DNA of 64,000 nucleotides. Source: Streptomyces sp. SirexAA-E. Its GTDB lineage: Bacteria; Actinomycetota; Actinomycetes; Streptomycetales; Streptomycetaceae. Numbering within the stretch: position 1 is the stretch's first letter; each line of letters opens with the position of its first letter. Below, one piece after another: positions 1 to 7,529 of this stretch. Under the pieces are notes generated by a model. It was not told the DNA's origin, searched no databases, and worked only from the letters and a program-made list of their open reading frames with translations. The stretch lies in contig NC_015953.1 in assembly GCF_000177195.2 (NCBI RefSeq), positions 1,984,001-2,048,000 of the forward strand, written 5' to 3'. Both the position numbers and the translations under genes were made by a program.

Positions 1-243
1 TTCGCGCCCGGCGACGGCGCGACGGCCGGGCGGATCGCGCAGGAGACGCGGACCGCGCTGGAGCGCTGGGAACCCCGCATCGAGGTGACCGACGTGGTGA
101 TCGCCTTCGACACGATCGACGAGGGCACCCTCTACATCGACGTGCGGTACACGGTGCGCTCCACGAACGACCTCCGCAACCTCGTCTTCCCCTTCTACAC
201 GATCCCGTCCTCGGAGGGTTCCGAGGACGCAGGAGTGAGCTGA
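1..243 (+). CDS. gp25/GPW-like baseplate wedge protein of a contractile injection system (3' end only)
   Basis: The window opens inside this gene; 80 codons and the stop remain. The visible C-terminus (RWEPRIEVTDVVI, then TLYIDVRYTVRSTNDLRNLVFPFY) is the typical end of the gp25/GPW family, which forms the inner baseplate wedge of phage tails, T6SS and eCIS particles. Its stop overlaps the next start (TGATG), so the genes are translationally coupled. Family placement follows from the motif and from the two baseplate genes that follow; the N-terminus cannot be judged. Confidence 0.8.
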   Translation, partial: FAPGDGATAGRIAQETRTALERWEPRIEVTDVVIAFDTIDEGTLYIDVRYTVRSTNDLRNLVFPFYTIPSSEGSEDAGVS

Positions 244-2204
244 TGGCACTGCCCTCCCCCAATCTGGACGACCGGCGCTTCCAGCAGCTGGTGGACGAAG
301 CGAAGAGGTACGTCCAGCAGCGGTCGCCCGAGTGGACCGACCACAACGTCTCCGATCCCGGGGTCACCCTCATCGAGACCTTCGCGTACATGGTCGACCA
401 GCTGCTGTACCGGCTGAACCGGGTGCCGGAGAAGAACTACGCGGCCTTCCTGGACCTGCTCGGTGTGACGCTGTTCCCGCCGGCCGCGGCGCGGGCCGAC
501 GTCGACTTCTGGCTGTCGGCCCCGCAGGCGGAGACGGTCCACCTGGGGGCGGGCACCGAAGTGGCCACCGCGGGTGGTGAGGCGCAGGAGGCGGTGGTGT
601 TCTCCACCACCGAGGATCTGCCGATCGTGCCGAGCTCGCTGGTCCGCCTGGTCACCGCGCCCGCGTCAGGGGGCCAGACCGACCGGACGGCGCATCTCGC
701 CTCCGGTGCGGACATCCCGTGCTTCCAGCCGCAGCCGGCCCCCGGGGACGCCGTGCTGTTCGGTCTGCCCACGGCCGTGCCGCGGTGCGTCGTCACCGTG
801 CGGCTGGACAGCCGGGTCGAGGGTGTCGGCGTCGACCCGCGCCAGCCTCCGCTGGTGTGGGAGGCCTGGGACGGGGCGCGCTGGGCCGTGTGCGAGACCG
901 CTACCGACACCACGGGCGGGCTGAACCGCCCCGGTGAGGTGACGGTGTTCGTGCCGGGCGCGCACACCGCTTCGGTGGTCGCGGGGACCCGGGCCGGGTG
1001 GCTGCGCTGCCGGGTCGTGGAGCCGGCGACCGGCCAGCCGTTCTACTCGGAGTCCCCGACGGTCCGGGAGGCTGAGGTGTTCACGGTCGGCGGCACCGCG
1101 ACCGTCGAGCACGCGGAGGTGGTCCGTGACGTGCCCCTGGGTGTCTCCGCGGGGGTCGCGGGGCAGCGTTTCACCCTGAGCCGCCCGCCCCTGCTGCTCG
1201 ACGGCGATGCGCCGGTGGTCGAGGTGTCCTCGGCCGACGGCTGGCAGACCTGGACGGCCGTCGAGCACTTCGGGGCCTCCTCGCCCGACGACCGGCACGT
1301 ACGGATCGACGCCACCTCCGGCGAGTTCACGTTCCCGCCCGCTGTGCGCGAGGCGGACGGGACGATGCGCCCCTACGGCGCGGTCCCGGAGAAGGGTGCG
1401 CAGCTGCGGGTCCCCCGCTACCGGACGGGGGGCGGCGCCGCCGGGAACGTCGCCCGGGGCGCGATCTCGGTCCTGCGCAGCTCCGTGCCGTACGTCGCCG
1501 GGGTCGGCAACCGGGAGGCGGCCCGCGGCGGGGTGGACGGCGAGAGCGTCGAGAACGCCAAACTGCGGGCGCCGAACGTGCTGCGGGTCCAGGAGCGGGC
1601 GGTCACCGCCGAGGACTACGAGCTCATCGCGGCGCAGGCGGCCCCGTCGGTACGGCGGGTGCGGTGTCTGCCGGCCGCGGCGGGTGAACCCGGCGCCGTC
1701 CGCGTCCTGGTGGTGCCCGACGCGGTCGCCGACGAGGGCGACCGGCTGCGGTTCGAGCAGCTGATCCCCTCCGACCAGGTGCTGGCCGCGATCGCCGGGC
1801 GGCTGGACGAGCGCCGGCTGGTCGGTACCCGGCTGGTCGTGGAACCCCCGGCCTACCAGGGCGTCACGGTGGTCGCCCGGCTGGTGGCGGCGCCCGGCGA
1901 GGTGGACCGGGTCCGCGAGGACGCGCTGACCGCGCTCTTCCGCCGCCTCGACCCGCTGCGCGGCGGCACCGACGGCGCGGGCTGGCCGTTCGGCCGGCCC
2001 GTGCAGTACGGGGAGGTGTTCGCCGTGCTCCAAGGGGTGGCGGGCGCCCGACTGGTCGAGGAGGTACGGCTGTTCCCGGCGGACCCGGTCACGGGCCGGC
2101 GCGGCGCACCGGCCGACCGGATCGACGTGGCGCGCGACGCGCTGGTCTTCTCCTACCAGCACCAAGTGGTGGTCACCGCGGCCGGACCGGACGACCTGTC
2201 ATGA
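243..2204 (+). CDS. eCIS/phage gpJ-like baseplate assembly protein
   Basis: 653 aa, beginning with an ATG that overlaps the previous stop. The N-terminus (LDDRRFQQLVDEAKRYV, then HNVSDPGVTLIETFAYMVDQ) is the signature of putative baseplate assembly proteins related to P2 gpJ and Afp12. The C-terminal half has the RAVTAEDYELIAAQAAP motif of that family. It should form the outer baseplate wedge linking the gp25-like protein to the periphery. Length fits actinobacterial eCIS members. It overlaps the next gene by 4 bp. Cytoplasmic assembly is expected because no signal peptide is present. Confidence 0.9.
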   Translation: MALPSPNLDDRRFQQLVDEAKRYVQQRSPEWTDHNVSDPGVTLIETFAYMVDQLLYRLNRVPEKNYAAFLDLLGVTLFPPAAARADVDFWLSAPQAETVHLGAGTEVATAGGEAQEAVVFSTTEDLPIVPSSLVRLVTAPASGGQTDRTAHLASGADIPCFQPQPAPGDAVLFGLPTAVPRCVVTVRLDSRVEGVGVDPRQPPLVWEAWDGARWAVCETATDTTGGLNRPGEVTVFVPGAHTASVVAGTRAGWLRCRVVEPATGQPFYSESPTVREAEVFTVGGTATVEHAEVVRDVPLGVSAGVAGQRFTLSRPPLLLDGDAPVVEVSSADGWQTWTAVEHFGASSPDDRHVRIDATSGEFTFPPAVREADGTMRPYGAVPEKGAQLRVPRYRTGGGAAGNVARGAISVLRSSVPYVAGVGNREAARGGVDGESVENAKLRAPNVLRVQERAVTAEDYELIAAQAAPSVRRVRCLPAAAGEPGAVRVLVVPDAVADEGDRLRFEQLIPSDQVLAAIAGRLDERRLVGTRLVVEPPAYQGVTVVARLVAAPGEVDRVREDALTALFRRLDPLRGGTDGAGWPFGRPVQYGEVFAVLQGVAGARLVEEVRLFPADPVTGRRGAPADRIDVARDALVFSYQHQVVVTAAGPDDLS

Positions 2205-2791
2205 CGAGGTCCGCCGTACCCGGCCTGCCGACGCGCTACCCGATCGGCGAACTGCTGCCCGCGATCTACGCCGACGACGATCTGGCCCAGCGGTTCACCG
2301 CGGGGCTCGACACCGTCCTGGCGCCGGTGCTGTCCACGCTGGACAACCTGCCCGCCTACTTCGATCCGGCCCTGGCGCCCGCGGACTTCCTGCCGTGGCT
2401 GTCGTCCTGGGTCGGGGTGGACGCCGACGCGGCCTGGCCCGAGGAGCTGCGGCGGGCCGTCGTCGTCCGCGCGGTGGAGCTGCACCGGTGGCGCGGCACC
2501 CGCCGGGGACTGGCCGAGCGGCTCCGGCTCTGCTTCGGCGTGCACTGCGACATCTCGGACGGCGGCGGCGCGGCCTGGTCGTCCACGGCCGGCACGGAGC
2601 TTCCGGGCGCGCCTCCGGGCGAACTGCGGGTGCGGGTCTGGCCGGTGCGCGCGGCGCGGGTGGACGAGGACCAGATCCTGGACGTCGTCGCGGCGTCGTG
2701 CCCCGTCCACCTCACCTGCCGGGTCGAGGTCCTGCCGGGCCCGCCCGACGACCGGCCCCACGACCGGCCCGAAGACCAGAGAGAGGCCTGA
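2201..2791 (+). CDS. eCIS/phage tail protein, gpI-like
   Basis: 196 aa. It begins with ATG inside the end of the gpJ-like gene. Sequences such as YPIGELLPAIYADDDLAQRFTAG, DNLPAYFDPALAPADFLPWL and HRWRGTRRGLAERLRL are characteristic of the P2 gpI-like tail protein family found next to gpJ in eCIS operons. The C-terminal part (VDEDQILDVVAASCPVHLTCRVEV) matches the usual end of the family. The product is a baseplate wedge component. It is followed after 4 bp by the zinc-ribbon membrane protein, so all four genes appear to form one transcript. Confidence 0.88.
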   Translation: MTRSAVPGLPTRYPIGELLPAIYADDDLAQRFTAGLDTVLAPVLSTLDNLPAYFDPALAPADFLPWLSSWVGVDADAAWPEELRRAVVVRAVELHRWRGTRRGLAERLRLCFGVHCDISDGGGAAWSSTAGTELPGAPPGELRVRVWPVRAARVDEDQILDVVAASCPVHLTCRVEVLPGPPDDRPHDRPEDQREA

Positions 2792-2795
2792 AGCG

Positions 2796-3962
2796 ATGCG
2801 TTCATGTCCGGCGTGCGGGTCGGCCAACGGGGAGAGCGACGACTTCTGCGGCAACTGCGGCTCGTACCTGGGCTGGTCCCAGGAGCGGCCGGAGCCCGCA
2901 CCCGTTCCGGAGCCCGTCCCCGAGCCCGCCCCGGCCCCGCCGCCCACGACGGCCGGGCCCACACGCACCCCACCGCCCGACGCCGCCTCGGCCGGCCCCG
3001 CACCCGCGCCGCCGGACGAGGCCGCCCCGGTCCCCCGGCCCGCCGCCGAGGCGGCGCCCTCCACCGCGCCCGCGCCCCGGCCGCCGGACGCGCCAGCGCG
3101 CACGGGCACCCCGGGGCCCGCCCCTCGGCCACCGGCCCCGCGGGCACCCACCGCCTCTCCTTCCCCTGCCGCCGGCCCCGCCCCGGTGCTCCCGGTGCGG
3201 CCCGCGAAGCCGGTGGCACAGCGCCCCGTCGTACGCCCGGTCGCGGCGGAGGAGACCCCGGACGGGCCCCCGTGCCCGGCGTGCGGCACGCCGAACGTCC
3301 CGGAACGGCAGTTCTGCCGCCGCTGCGCGGCCCGGCTCCGCCCGTCCGCAGCCGAGGCCCCCCTGCCGTGGTGGCGCACGGTGTGGCCGTTCCGCCGCAC
3401 GGTACGCGGCGGCTCCGACGGCCGGTGGCTGCGCCGCGGCATCCTGCTGCTGTTCGTGGCCGCGCTCCTCGTCACCGGCTTCCTGCTGCTCCCGGCAGGC
3501 CGTTACGTCTTCGAGGACGTACGCGACAAGCTCGGCGGCACCGCGGCGGTCAGCCCGAGCGAGGTCACCGCGAGCGCCCAGGCACCGGGCCACCCCGCGA
3601 CGGCGGCCACGGACGGGATCACCAACACGTACTGGGGCGCCCCCGCGCTCGACGCCACGCTGACCTGCGACTTCAGTGAACCGTTCCGGCTGGTGGGCAT
3701 CGTCGTGCACACCGGCTCATCCGTGGAACCCGAGGAGTTCCGGCGGACCGCCCGGCCCGTCCGGGCCGAACTGCGGGTGACCACGGCGGACGGCGACACG
3801 GACACCCGGACGGTGACGTTCAACGACAAGCCGGGAGAGCAGGACGTCCGGATGGGCATCAGCGACGTGGTCTCCGTACAGCTGGTCCTGCGGGACGCGG
3901 CGGGGCCGGTCGGCGAACAGCCCGTCGCACTGGGCGAGATCGAGTTCTTCCGCAGGAGCTGA
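2796..3962 (+). CDS. Zinc-ribbon, single-TM, discoidin-like protein at the end of the CIS operon (CisA-like)
   Basis: 388 aa. Domain order: N-terminal zinc ribbon (CPAC...CGNC, residues 4-22), a proline/alanine-rich disordered stretch (about 30-155), a second zinc ribbon (CPAC...CRRC, about 160-180), one hydrophobic helix (about 213-236), and a beta-rich C-terminal domain with a discoidin/F5-8C feel (ATDGITNTYWGA, about 270). The layout predicts a cytoplasmic N-terminus and an extracytoplasmic C-terminus. From memory, Streptomyces CIS loci encode a conserved membrane protein (CisA) proposed to dock particles at the membrane; this gene fits in position and architecture. The adaptor role is inference. 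Confidence 0.72.
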   Translation: MRSCPACGSANGESDDFCGNCGSYLGWSQERPEPAPVPEPVPEPAPAPPPTTAGPTRTPPPDAASAGPAPAPPDEAAPVPRPAAEAAPSTAPAPRPPDAPARTGTPGPAPRPPAPRAPTASPSPAAGPAPVLPVRPAKPVAQRPVVRPVAAEETPDGPPCPACGTPNVPERQFCRRCAARLRPSAAEAPLPWWRTVWPFRRTVRGGSDGRWLRRGILLLFVAALLVTGFLLLPAGRYVFEDVRDKLGGTAAVSPSEVTASAQAPGHPATAATDGITNTYWGAPALDATLTCDFSEPFRLVGIVVHTGSSVEPEEFRRTARPVRAELRVTTADGDTDTRTVTFNDKPGEQDVRMGISDVVSVQLVLRDAAGPVGEQPVALGEIEFFRRS

Positions 3963-3983
3963 GGGACTTGGCCGGCCGCCCTC

Positions 3984-4217
3984 TCAGCCGGGGTCGGCCG
4001 GATCGTGGGTGATCAGGTCTCCCGGCTGGCACCGGAGGACGTCGCAGATCCTCGACAGGGTCGAGAAGCGGATGGCCTTGGCCCGCCCGTTCTTGAGTAC
4101 GGACAGGTTGACGACGGTGATGCCCACCTGTGCGGACAGTTCGGTGAGCGTCATGCCGCGCTCGGCGAGGATCCGGTCGAGGTGGATCCGGATCGCGTGG
4201 GGTTCCTCTTCCGGCAT
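3984..4217 (-). CDS. XRE/YozG-type helix-turn-helix regulator
   Basis: 77 aa from ATG at 4217, which overlaps the stop of the upstream DUF2975 gene by one base. The protein is almost entirely a HTH domain (RILAERGMTLTELSAQVGIT, then NLSVLKNGRAKAIRFSTLSRICDVL) with the YozG-like ending CQPGDLITH. Longer in-frame starts exist, but they lie inside the DUF2975 gene and read as shadow sequence. Small regulators of this type are commonly paired with DUF2975 membrane proteins. Autoregulation through the palindromes at 4813-4867 is likely but inferred. Confidence 0.85.
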   Translation of the reverse strand: MPEEEPHAIRIHLDRILAERGMTLTELSAQVGITVVNLSVLKNGRAKAIRFSTLSRICDVLRCQPGDLITHDPADPG

Positions 4218-4804
4218 CAGATGGTCCCTTCGAGATCCTCCCGCATGCGCACGCCCTCGCGCATGATCCTCCCCATGATCACTGCGGCGAGGCCCGCGAG
4301 GACGAGCACGAGCGGCCCCGAGAGTGTCGGACCGGAACCCACGATCGGGGCCATGCTCCCGACGAGCCAGGACTGCGACCAGCCGGCGACCAGGCCCGCC
4401 AGCGGCGTGCCCACGGCGACGCACCAGCCGAGGAGCGTGAGCCGGTGAGCCACCACGTCGGTGAACGGCCCCCGCAGCAGGACGGAGTTGAGCAGCCGGG
4501 AGAAGAGCAGCAGCGCGAGGGCGCCGAACAGCAGCCAGGGCAGCCGGCCCCCGAGGTCGGCGGCACGCTGCCCCAGGGACGGGTCGTCCTGGCAGAGACG
4601 GGCGGCGCTGCTGGACGCCTTCACGCCTTCTCCGACCGGCAGGCCGTCCGGCCCCAGGGAGGCGTTGCGCCAGAAGTCCGTCTGCACGCAGACCGCTCCG
4701 TCGTCCAGCATGTGCGTGACGGCCGTGCCGAGGAAGGCGAGCCCGCAGAGCACCGCCAGGAAGAAGGTCACCGAGGCCAGGATCCCCGTGAGTCGCGTGG
4801 TCAT
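4217..4804 (-). CDS. DUF2975-type integral membrane protein
   Basis: 195 aa from ATG at 4804, chosen because a GGGGCGGG ribosome-binding sequence precedes it and the palindromic promoter region lies directly upstream. About four membrane segments are visible (residues 8-30, 88-108, 125-145, 160-182), with a polar extracytoplasmic loop between the first two containing two Cys. This pattern fits DUF2975. The gene is co-transcribed with the XRE regulator. The family function is not established to my knowledge; a membrane sensor or modulator for the partner regulator is a guess from the pairing. Confidence 0.75.
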   Translation of the reverse strand: MTTRLTGILASVTFFLAVLCGLAFLGTAVTHMLDDGAVCVQTDFWRNASLGPDGLPVGEGVKASSSAARLCQDDPSLGQRAADLGGRLPWLLFGALALLLFSRLLNSVLLRGPFTDVVAHRLTLLGWCVAVGTPLAGLVAGWSQSWLVGSMAPIVGSGPTLSGPLVLVLAGLAAVIMGRIMREGVRMREDLEGTI

Positions 4805-4812
4805 CGCACCCG

Positions 4813-4867
4813 CCCCTATCGATTGTCGATAGGGGCCAGCGTAGAGCACCCTATCGATATTCGATAC
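4813..4867. promoter_or_regulatory. Two inverted repeats of the form TATCGA-N3-TCGATA
   Basis: Site 1 spans 4813-4835: a perfect 10-bp palindrome (CCCCTATCGA / TCGATAGGGG) around TTG. Site 2 spans 4851-4867: CTATCGA TAT TCGATAC. Both share the core TATCGA-N3-TCGATA and sit 9-47 bp upstream of the DUF2975 start. They are probable operators for the co-encoded XRE protein or another dimeric repressor. Confidence 0.6.
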
Positions 4868-5091
4868 CCCCATGGCCGTCGAGGGCATGCCCGGCCGTAC
4901 GCGGGGAGGGGGGAGTGGACGCCAGGTCCGGATCTCCGGGGCCGCCGGATCTCCGGGGCCGGGAACTCCCGGACAGGGCGACGCCGTGCGACACCACGGG
5001 GAGCGATCCGGCGCCGAGGCGCCGGGGAGAGCCGCGGGTGGCGACATCCTCGCTCGGATGGGCCCGGACGGGGACGCCGTCGCTCCTGAGA

Positions 5092-5445
5092 TCAGACGGT
5101 CCCCTCGATGCGTTCGAAGATGTCCGCGTCCGCCTCCCGTCGACAGACCGGCAGTTCGGACCAGTCGGCAACATATCCGGGCTTCGGGTCTTCGACGTGC
5201 CTGAACATCTGGGCAGTCCAGCAGAGCGCGACGAATCGGCCCTTCTGCTCGCGAGTGAGCCGTGCCGCATGCCCGCCGCTGACCTCGATGAAGTCGCGCA
5301 CCTGCCCGTACACGGCGGCGGCGGCTTCGCGCTCCCACGCGGGCGTCTCGTCCCACGGCGTGACGTAGCCGGGCTTCGGCTTGCCGGGATAGCGCTTGTT
5401 CACACCGTCGATCCACGCCTCACGGAGGATCCGGCCGTCATTCAT
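5092..5445 (-). CDS. Small hypothetical protein with an internal duplication
   Basis: 117 aa from ATG at 5445. Two similar segments are visible: PGKPKPGYVTPWDETPAWER near residue 18 and DPKPGYVADWSELPVCRREA near residue 85, both ending in an acidic/aromatic helix. The shared pattern (PKPGYV..W.E.P...REA) suggests a duplicated small module, loosely reminiscent of RyR-type repeats in phage and actinobacterial proteins, although that match is weak. There is no signal peptide or membrane segment. It stands alone next to the transposase/regulator debris. Function unknown. Confidence 0.6.
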   Translation of the reverse strand: MNDGRILREAWIDGVNKRYPGKPKPGYVTPWDETPAWEREAAAAVYGQVRDFIEVSGGHAARLTREQKGRFVALCWTAQMFRHVEDPKPGYVADWSELPVCRREADADIFERIEGTV

Positions 5446-5461
5446 GCGCGCGTCCCTCTCA

Positions 5462-5725
5462 TCATGCGGTGCGCGGAAGCGCCGCGATTCGGTGATGCCT
5501 GTGCGCCCCGAGCACGGCGAGGTCACTCAGGACAGCAGCGCGGCGACGCAGGGACAGAGGCTGGGCAAGGGCTGCGGTGAGCGCTTCCTCTGCGAGATCG
5601 GGGCGGCCCAGCTGGAGGTAGCAGGCCCCTCTCTCCTCGGCCAGGCGGGAACCGTCGAAGCGGAGCCAGCCGCCGTTGTGGGGGTGAGCGCCGTCGAGGG
5701 CATGCACTTTCTCAGCTTCCCAGGG
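5462..5725 (-). pseudogene. Truncated TPR segment of an XRE/TPR-type regulator
   Basis: The readable peptide (NGGWLRFDGSRLAEERGACY, then LGRPDLAEEALTAALAQPLS and RRAAVLSDLAVLGA) is a TPR segment typical of the C-terminal half of Streptomyces XRE/TPR regulators. The HTH half is absent. The 3' end drifts into unrelated sequence (HRHHRIAALPRTA) instead of the expected remaining repeats. At about 5725 it abuts the transposase fragment. It is a gene remnant and is unlikely to be functional. Confidence 0.6.
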
Positions 5726-6063
5726 CTGATGCGGGATCCTCGGAAGATCCGCCAGGACTTCAGCCATGCCATGCCGCGCTCGACGGGCGCCCGGGCCGCA
5801 GACAGAGCTCGGTTGAAGGTCTGCTCGGTGACGGTGAGTTCACCGCCTGGTGGTCGGCACTCGGCGGTGGTGCCCCAGTCGCCGGCGCCGACGTAGGCCA
5901 TGTCGGCAAGGACTGGAACGCCCTGGCGCTCGCAGATTCGGAGGATCTTGTGGGTGCGGGCGGCGGTCAGATCGTGGGCCCTGCCGGGCAGTGCCGTCGA
6001 CAGCCACAGAACGGCACGGGGGCTGGACCTGTCCGTTGCGCACCCCGACCTCACACCGGCCCG
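5726..6063 (-). pseudogene. IS5-like DDE transposase fragment
   Basis: The minus-strand reading frame contains WLSTALPGRAHDLTAARTH, ADMAYVGAG, and APVERGMAWLKSWRIFRGSR, the catalytic core and C-terminal helix of the IS5-type transposases common in Streptomyces. The N-terminal half is missing (an in-frame stop lies at 6064-6066). The last dozen or so residues are replaced by the regulator fragment. Borders are approximate. It marks an old insertion followed by deletion. Confidence 0.75.
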
Positions 6064-6396
6064 TCACCCGATCAGTGGCCACCCTGAAAACGCTCAGTGT
6101 CTCGTGTGTTCAACATCAGGAGTCAAAGCCCCTATGCCATTACAACTCATGAAGCATTTTACATATAGCCTCAAACCGCGCCATTGTGTACGCAATTTCA
6201 GCCACTAGCCAAACCTTCCCGTTCAAACACTGGCGACATAAGGTTAAAATTGCAGATAATGATTGCACCCCAAGGATGACAGTGGCCCCTTTTCGGCCAA
6301 TCTTGATCTTGAGGCTGCGCAAAGATCATCATGCGACATAAGTTCTTCACAACTGGGATATTCCTGGTGCGCAGCCCTCATGGAGGAAAACTTTCT
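6064..6396. other. AT-rich intergenic segment upstream of a secreted-protein gene
   Basis: No convincing gene is present. Composition from about 6095 to 6360 is strikingly AT-rich for this replicon (runs such as CATTTTACATATAGCC and GGTTAAAATTGCAGATAATG). It probably carries the promoter of the 6397 gene. A GGAGGA ribosome-binding site lies at 6382-6387. The composition supports foreign origin. Confidence 0.6.
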
Positions 6397-6693
6397 ATGC
6401 GTAAGAGAGCTGCCGCCGTCATAAGCGCCGCGTTCGTGACTGTCGGCCTGATGGCGGCTTCGCCAGCCTCGGCCGGTGAGGTCGGTGCCCAGGCGCTGTC
6501 CTGCAAGACGAGCGCTGGGAGCACGGGCGGGTGGGCTGAGTGCACCGGCTCCGGTAAGTGGAGGGCGAAGGCCGTCTGTGACTTCGAGGCCGACCTCTAC
6601 TCGCAGCGAGTGGACCAGAAGAGCCGTACGGTGCGCGTCTATGTCCCCGACTGCACCTTCAACATCGAGAAGGTCGTCGTCGAGCTGCTGTAA
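6397..6693 (+). CDS. Small secreted protein, unknown function
   Basis: 98 aa from ATG at 6397, with GGAGGA nine bases upstream. Residues 1-26 form a clear Sec signal peptide (MRKR, a hydrophobic core, then AASPASAG). The mature part is about 70 aa with three Cys (CKTS, ECTG, VCDF) plus one near the end (DCTF), so two disulfides are possible. It ends in a hydrophobic IEKVVVELL. A strong terminator follows, and the ABC exporter operon begins 18 bp after that. I do not recognise the family. A peptide or inhibitor connected to the adjacent ABC genes is conceivable but unproven. Confidence 0.72.
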   Translation: MRKRAAAVISAAFVTVGLMAASPASAGEVGAQALSCKTSAGSTGGWAECTGSGKWRAKAVCDFEADLYSQRVDQKSRTVRVYVPDCTFNIEKVVVELL

Positions 6694-6707
6694 GTAGCTC
6701 AGTGAGC

Positions 6708-6744
6708 GCGTTGGGGGGCGTAGTGCAAGTACGCCCCCCAACGC
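6708..6744 (+). terminator. Strong intrinsic terminator hairpin
   Basis: Perfect 15-bp stem (GCGTTGGGGGGCGTA, 6708-6722, pairing with 6730-6744) and a 7-nt loop. It lies 15 bp after the secreted-protein stop and just before the ABC ATPase gene. Confidence 0.85.
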
Positions 6745-6761
6745 TGTCAATAGGATCACAC

Positions 6762-7529
6762 ATGCTGTTGGTTGAAGTGAACGATCTGCACCAGGGATAC
6801 CGCGGGAGGCCGGTGATTCAAGGCGTCAGTCTCACGCTCGAGGCCGGCGCCTTCGGCCTGTTGGGCCCCAACGGGGCCGGGAAAAGCACGCTTTTGCGCA
6901 GTCTGGCCACCGTGAGTCGGCCGACTTCGGGGACTCTCAAGTTGTTCGGACACGATGTTCGAAAGCTCAAGGAGCTACGCGCGGCACGGCGCGAAATCGG
7001 TTACCTCCCGCAGAGTTTCGCCTATCCTGCCGACTTCACCGTCACAGACTTCGTGCGGCACTGCGCGTGGCTGCGTGAGGTACCGCGAAACGACATCACG
7101 CAGGCGGCAGCAGAGGCCATCGCGCGGGTGGAACTCCAGAGCCAGGCGAGCACTCCGCTGCGCAAGCTCTCCGGTGGCATGCTCCGGCGGGCTGGCATCG
7201 CCCAGGCCATCGCTGGCCGTCCTACACTGATCATCCTTGACGAGCCCACCACGGGCCTGGATCCGCATCAGCGCGTCCGGTTTCGCGAGCTGGTGCGCGA
7301 CTTGGCACAGGACAGCTGTGTCCTGCTGAGCACGCACCTCGTCGAAGACGTGGCGCATACGTGTGCCCGTATGGGTGTGCTGTACGAGGGCACACTGCGT
7401 TTCGTCGGGCCGCCGGCAGACCTGCAGGCGCTCAGTACCGCCGATGCACCAGGGGACACCCCCTTGGAGCGCGGGTATGCAACGGCTCTCGGTGCGCCTT
7501 CCGTGCAGGACCGGGCGGGTGCTCAGTGA
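6762..7529 (+). CDS. ABC transporter ATP-binding protein
   Basis: 255 aa from ATG at 6762; AGGA lies at 6752-6755. The nucleotide-binding domain is complete: Walker A GPNGAGKST, signature KLSGGMLRR, Walker B LIILDEPTTGLD and a switch His (LLSTHL). The C-terminal tail is short. It shares a GTGA overlap with the membrane gene that follows, so this is an ABC-2-type exporter or immunity-type transporter. The substrate is unknown. Codon usage is less GC-biased than the surrounding core genes, consistent with the island. Confidence 0.9.
   Translation: MLLVEVNDLHQGYRGRPVIQGVSLTLEAGAFGLLGPNGAGKSTLLRSLATVSRPTSGTLKLFGHDVRKLKELRAARREIGYLPQSFAYPADFTVTDFVRHCAWLREVPRNDITQAAAEAIARVELQSQASTPLRKLSGGMLRRAGIAQAIAGRPTLIILDEPTTGLDPHQRVRFRELVRDLAQDSCVLLSTHLVEDVAHTCARMGVLYEGTLRFVGPPADLQALSTADAPGDTPLERGYATALGAPSVQDRAGAQ

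Noticed and set aside
666..2165. Long minus-strand open frame (about 500 codons) inside the gpJ-like gene
   Set aside because: Typical high-GC antisense shadow; Arg/Gly/His-rich with no domain, while the plus frame is a clear baseplate protein.
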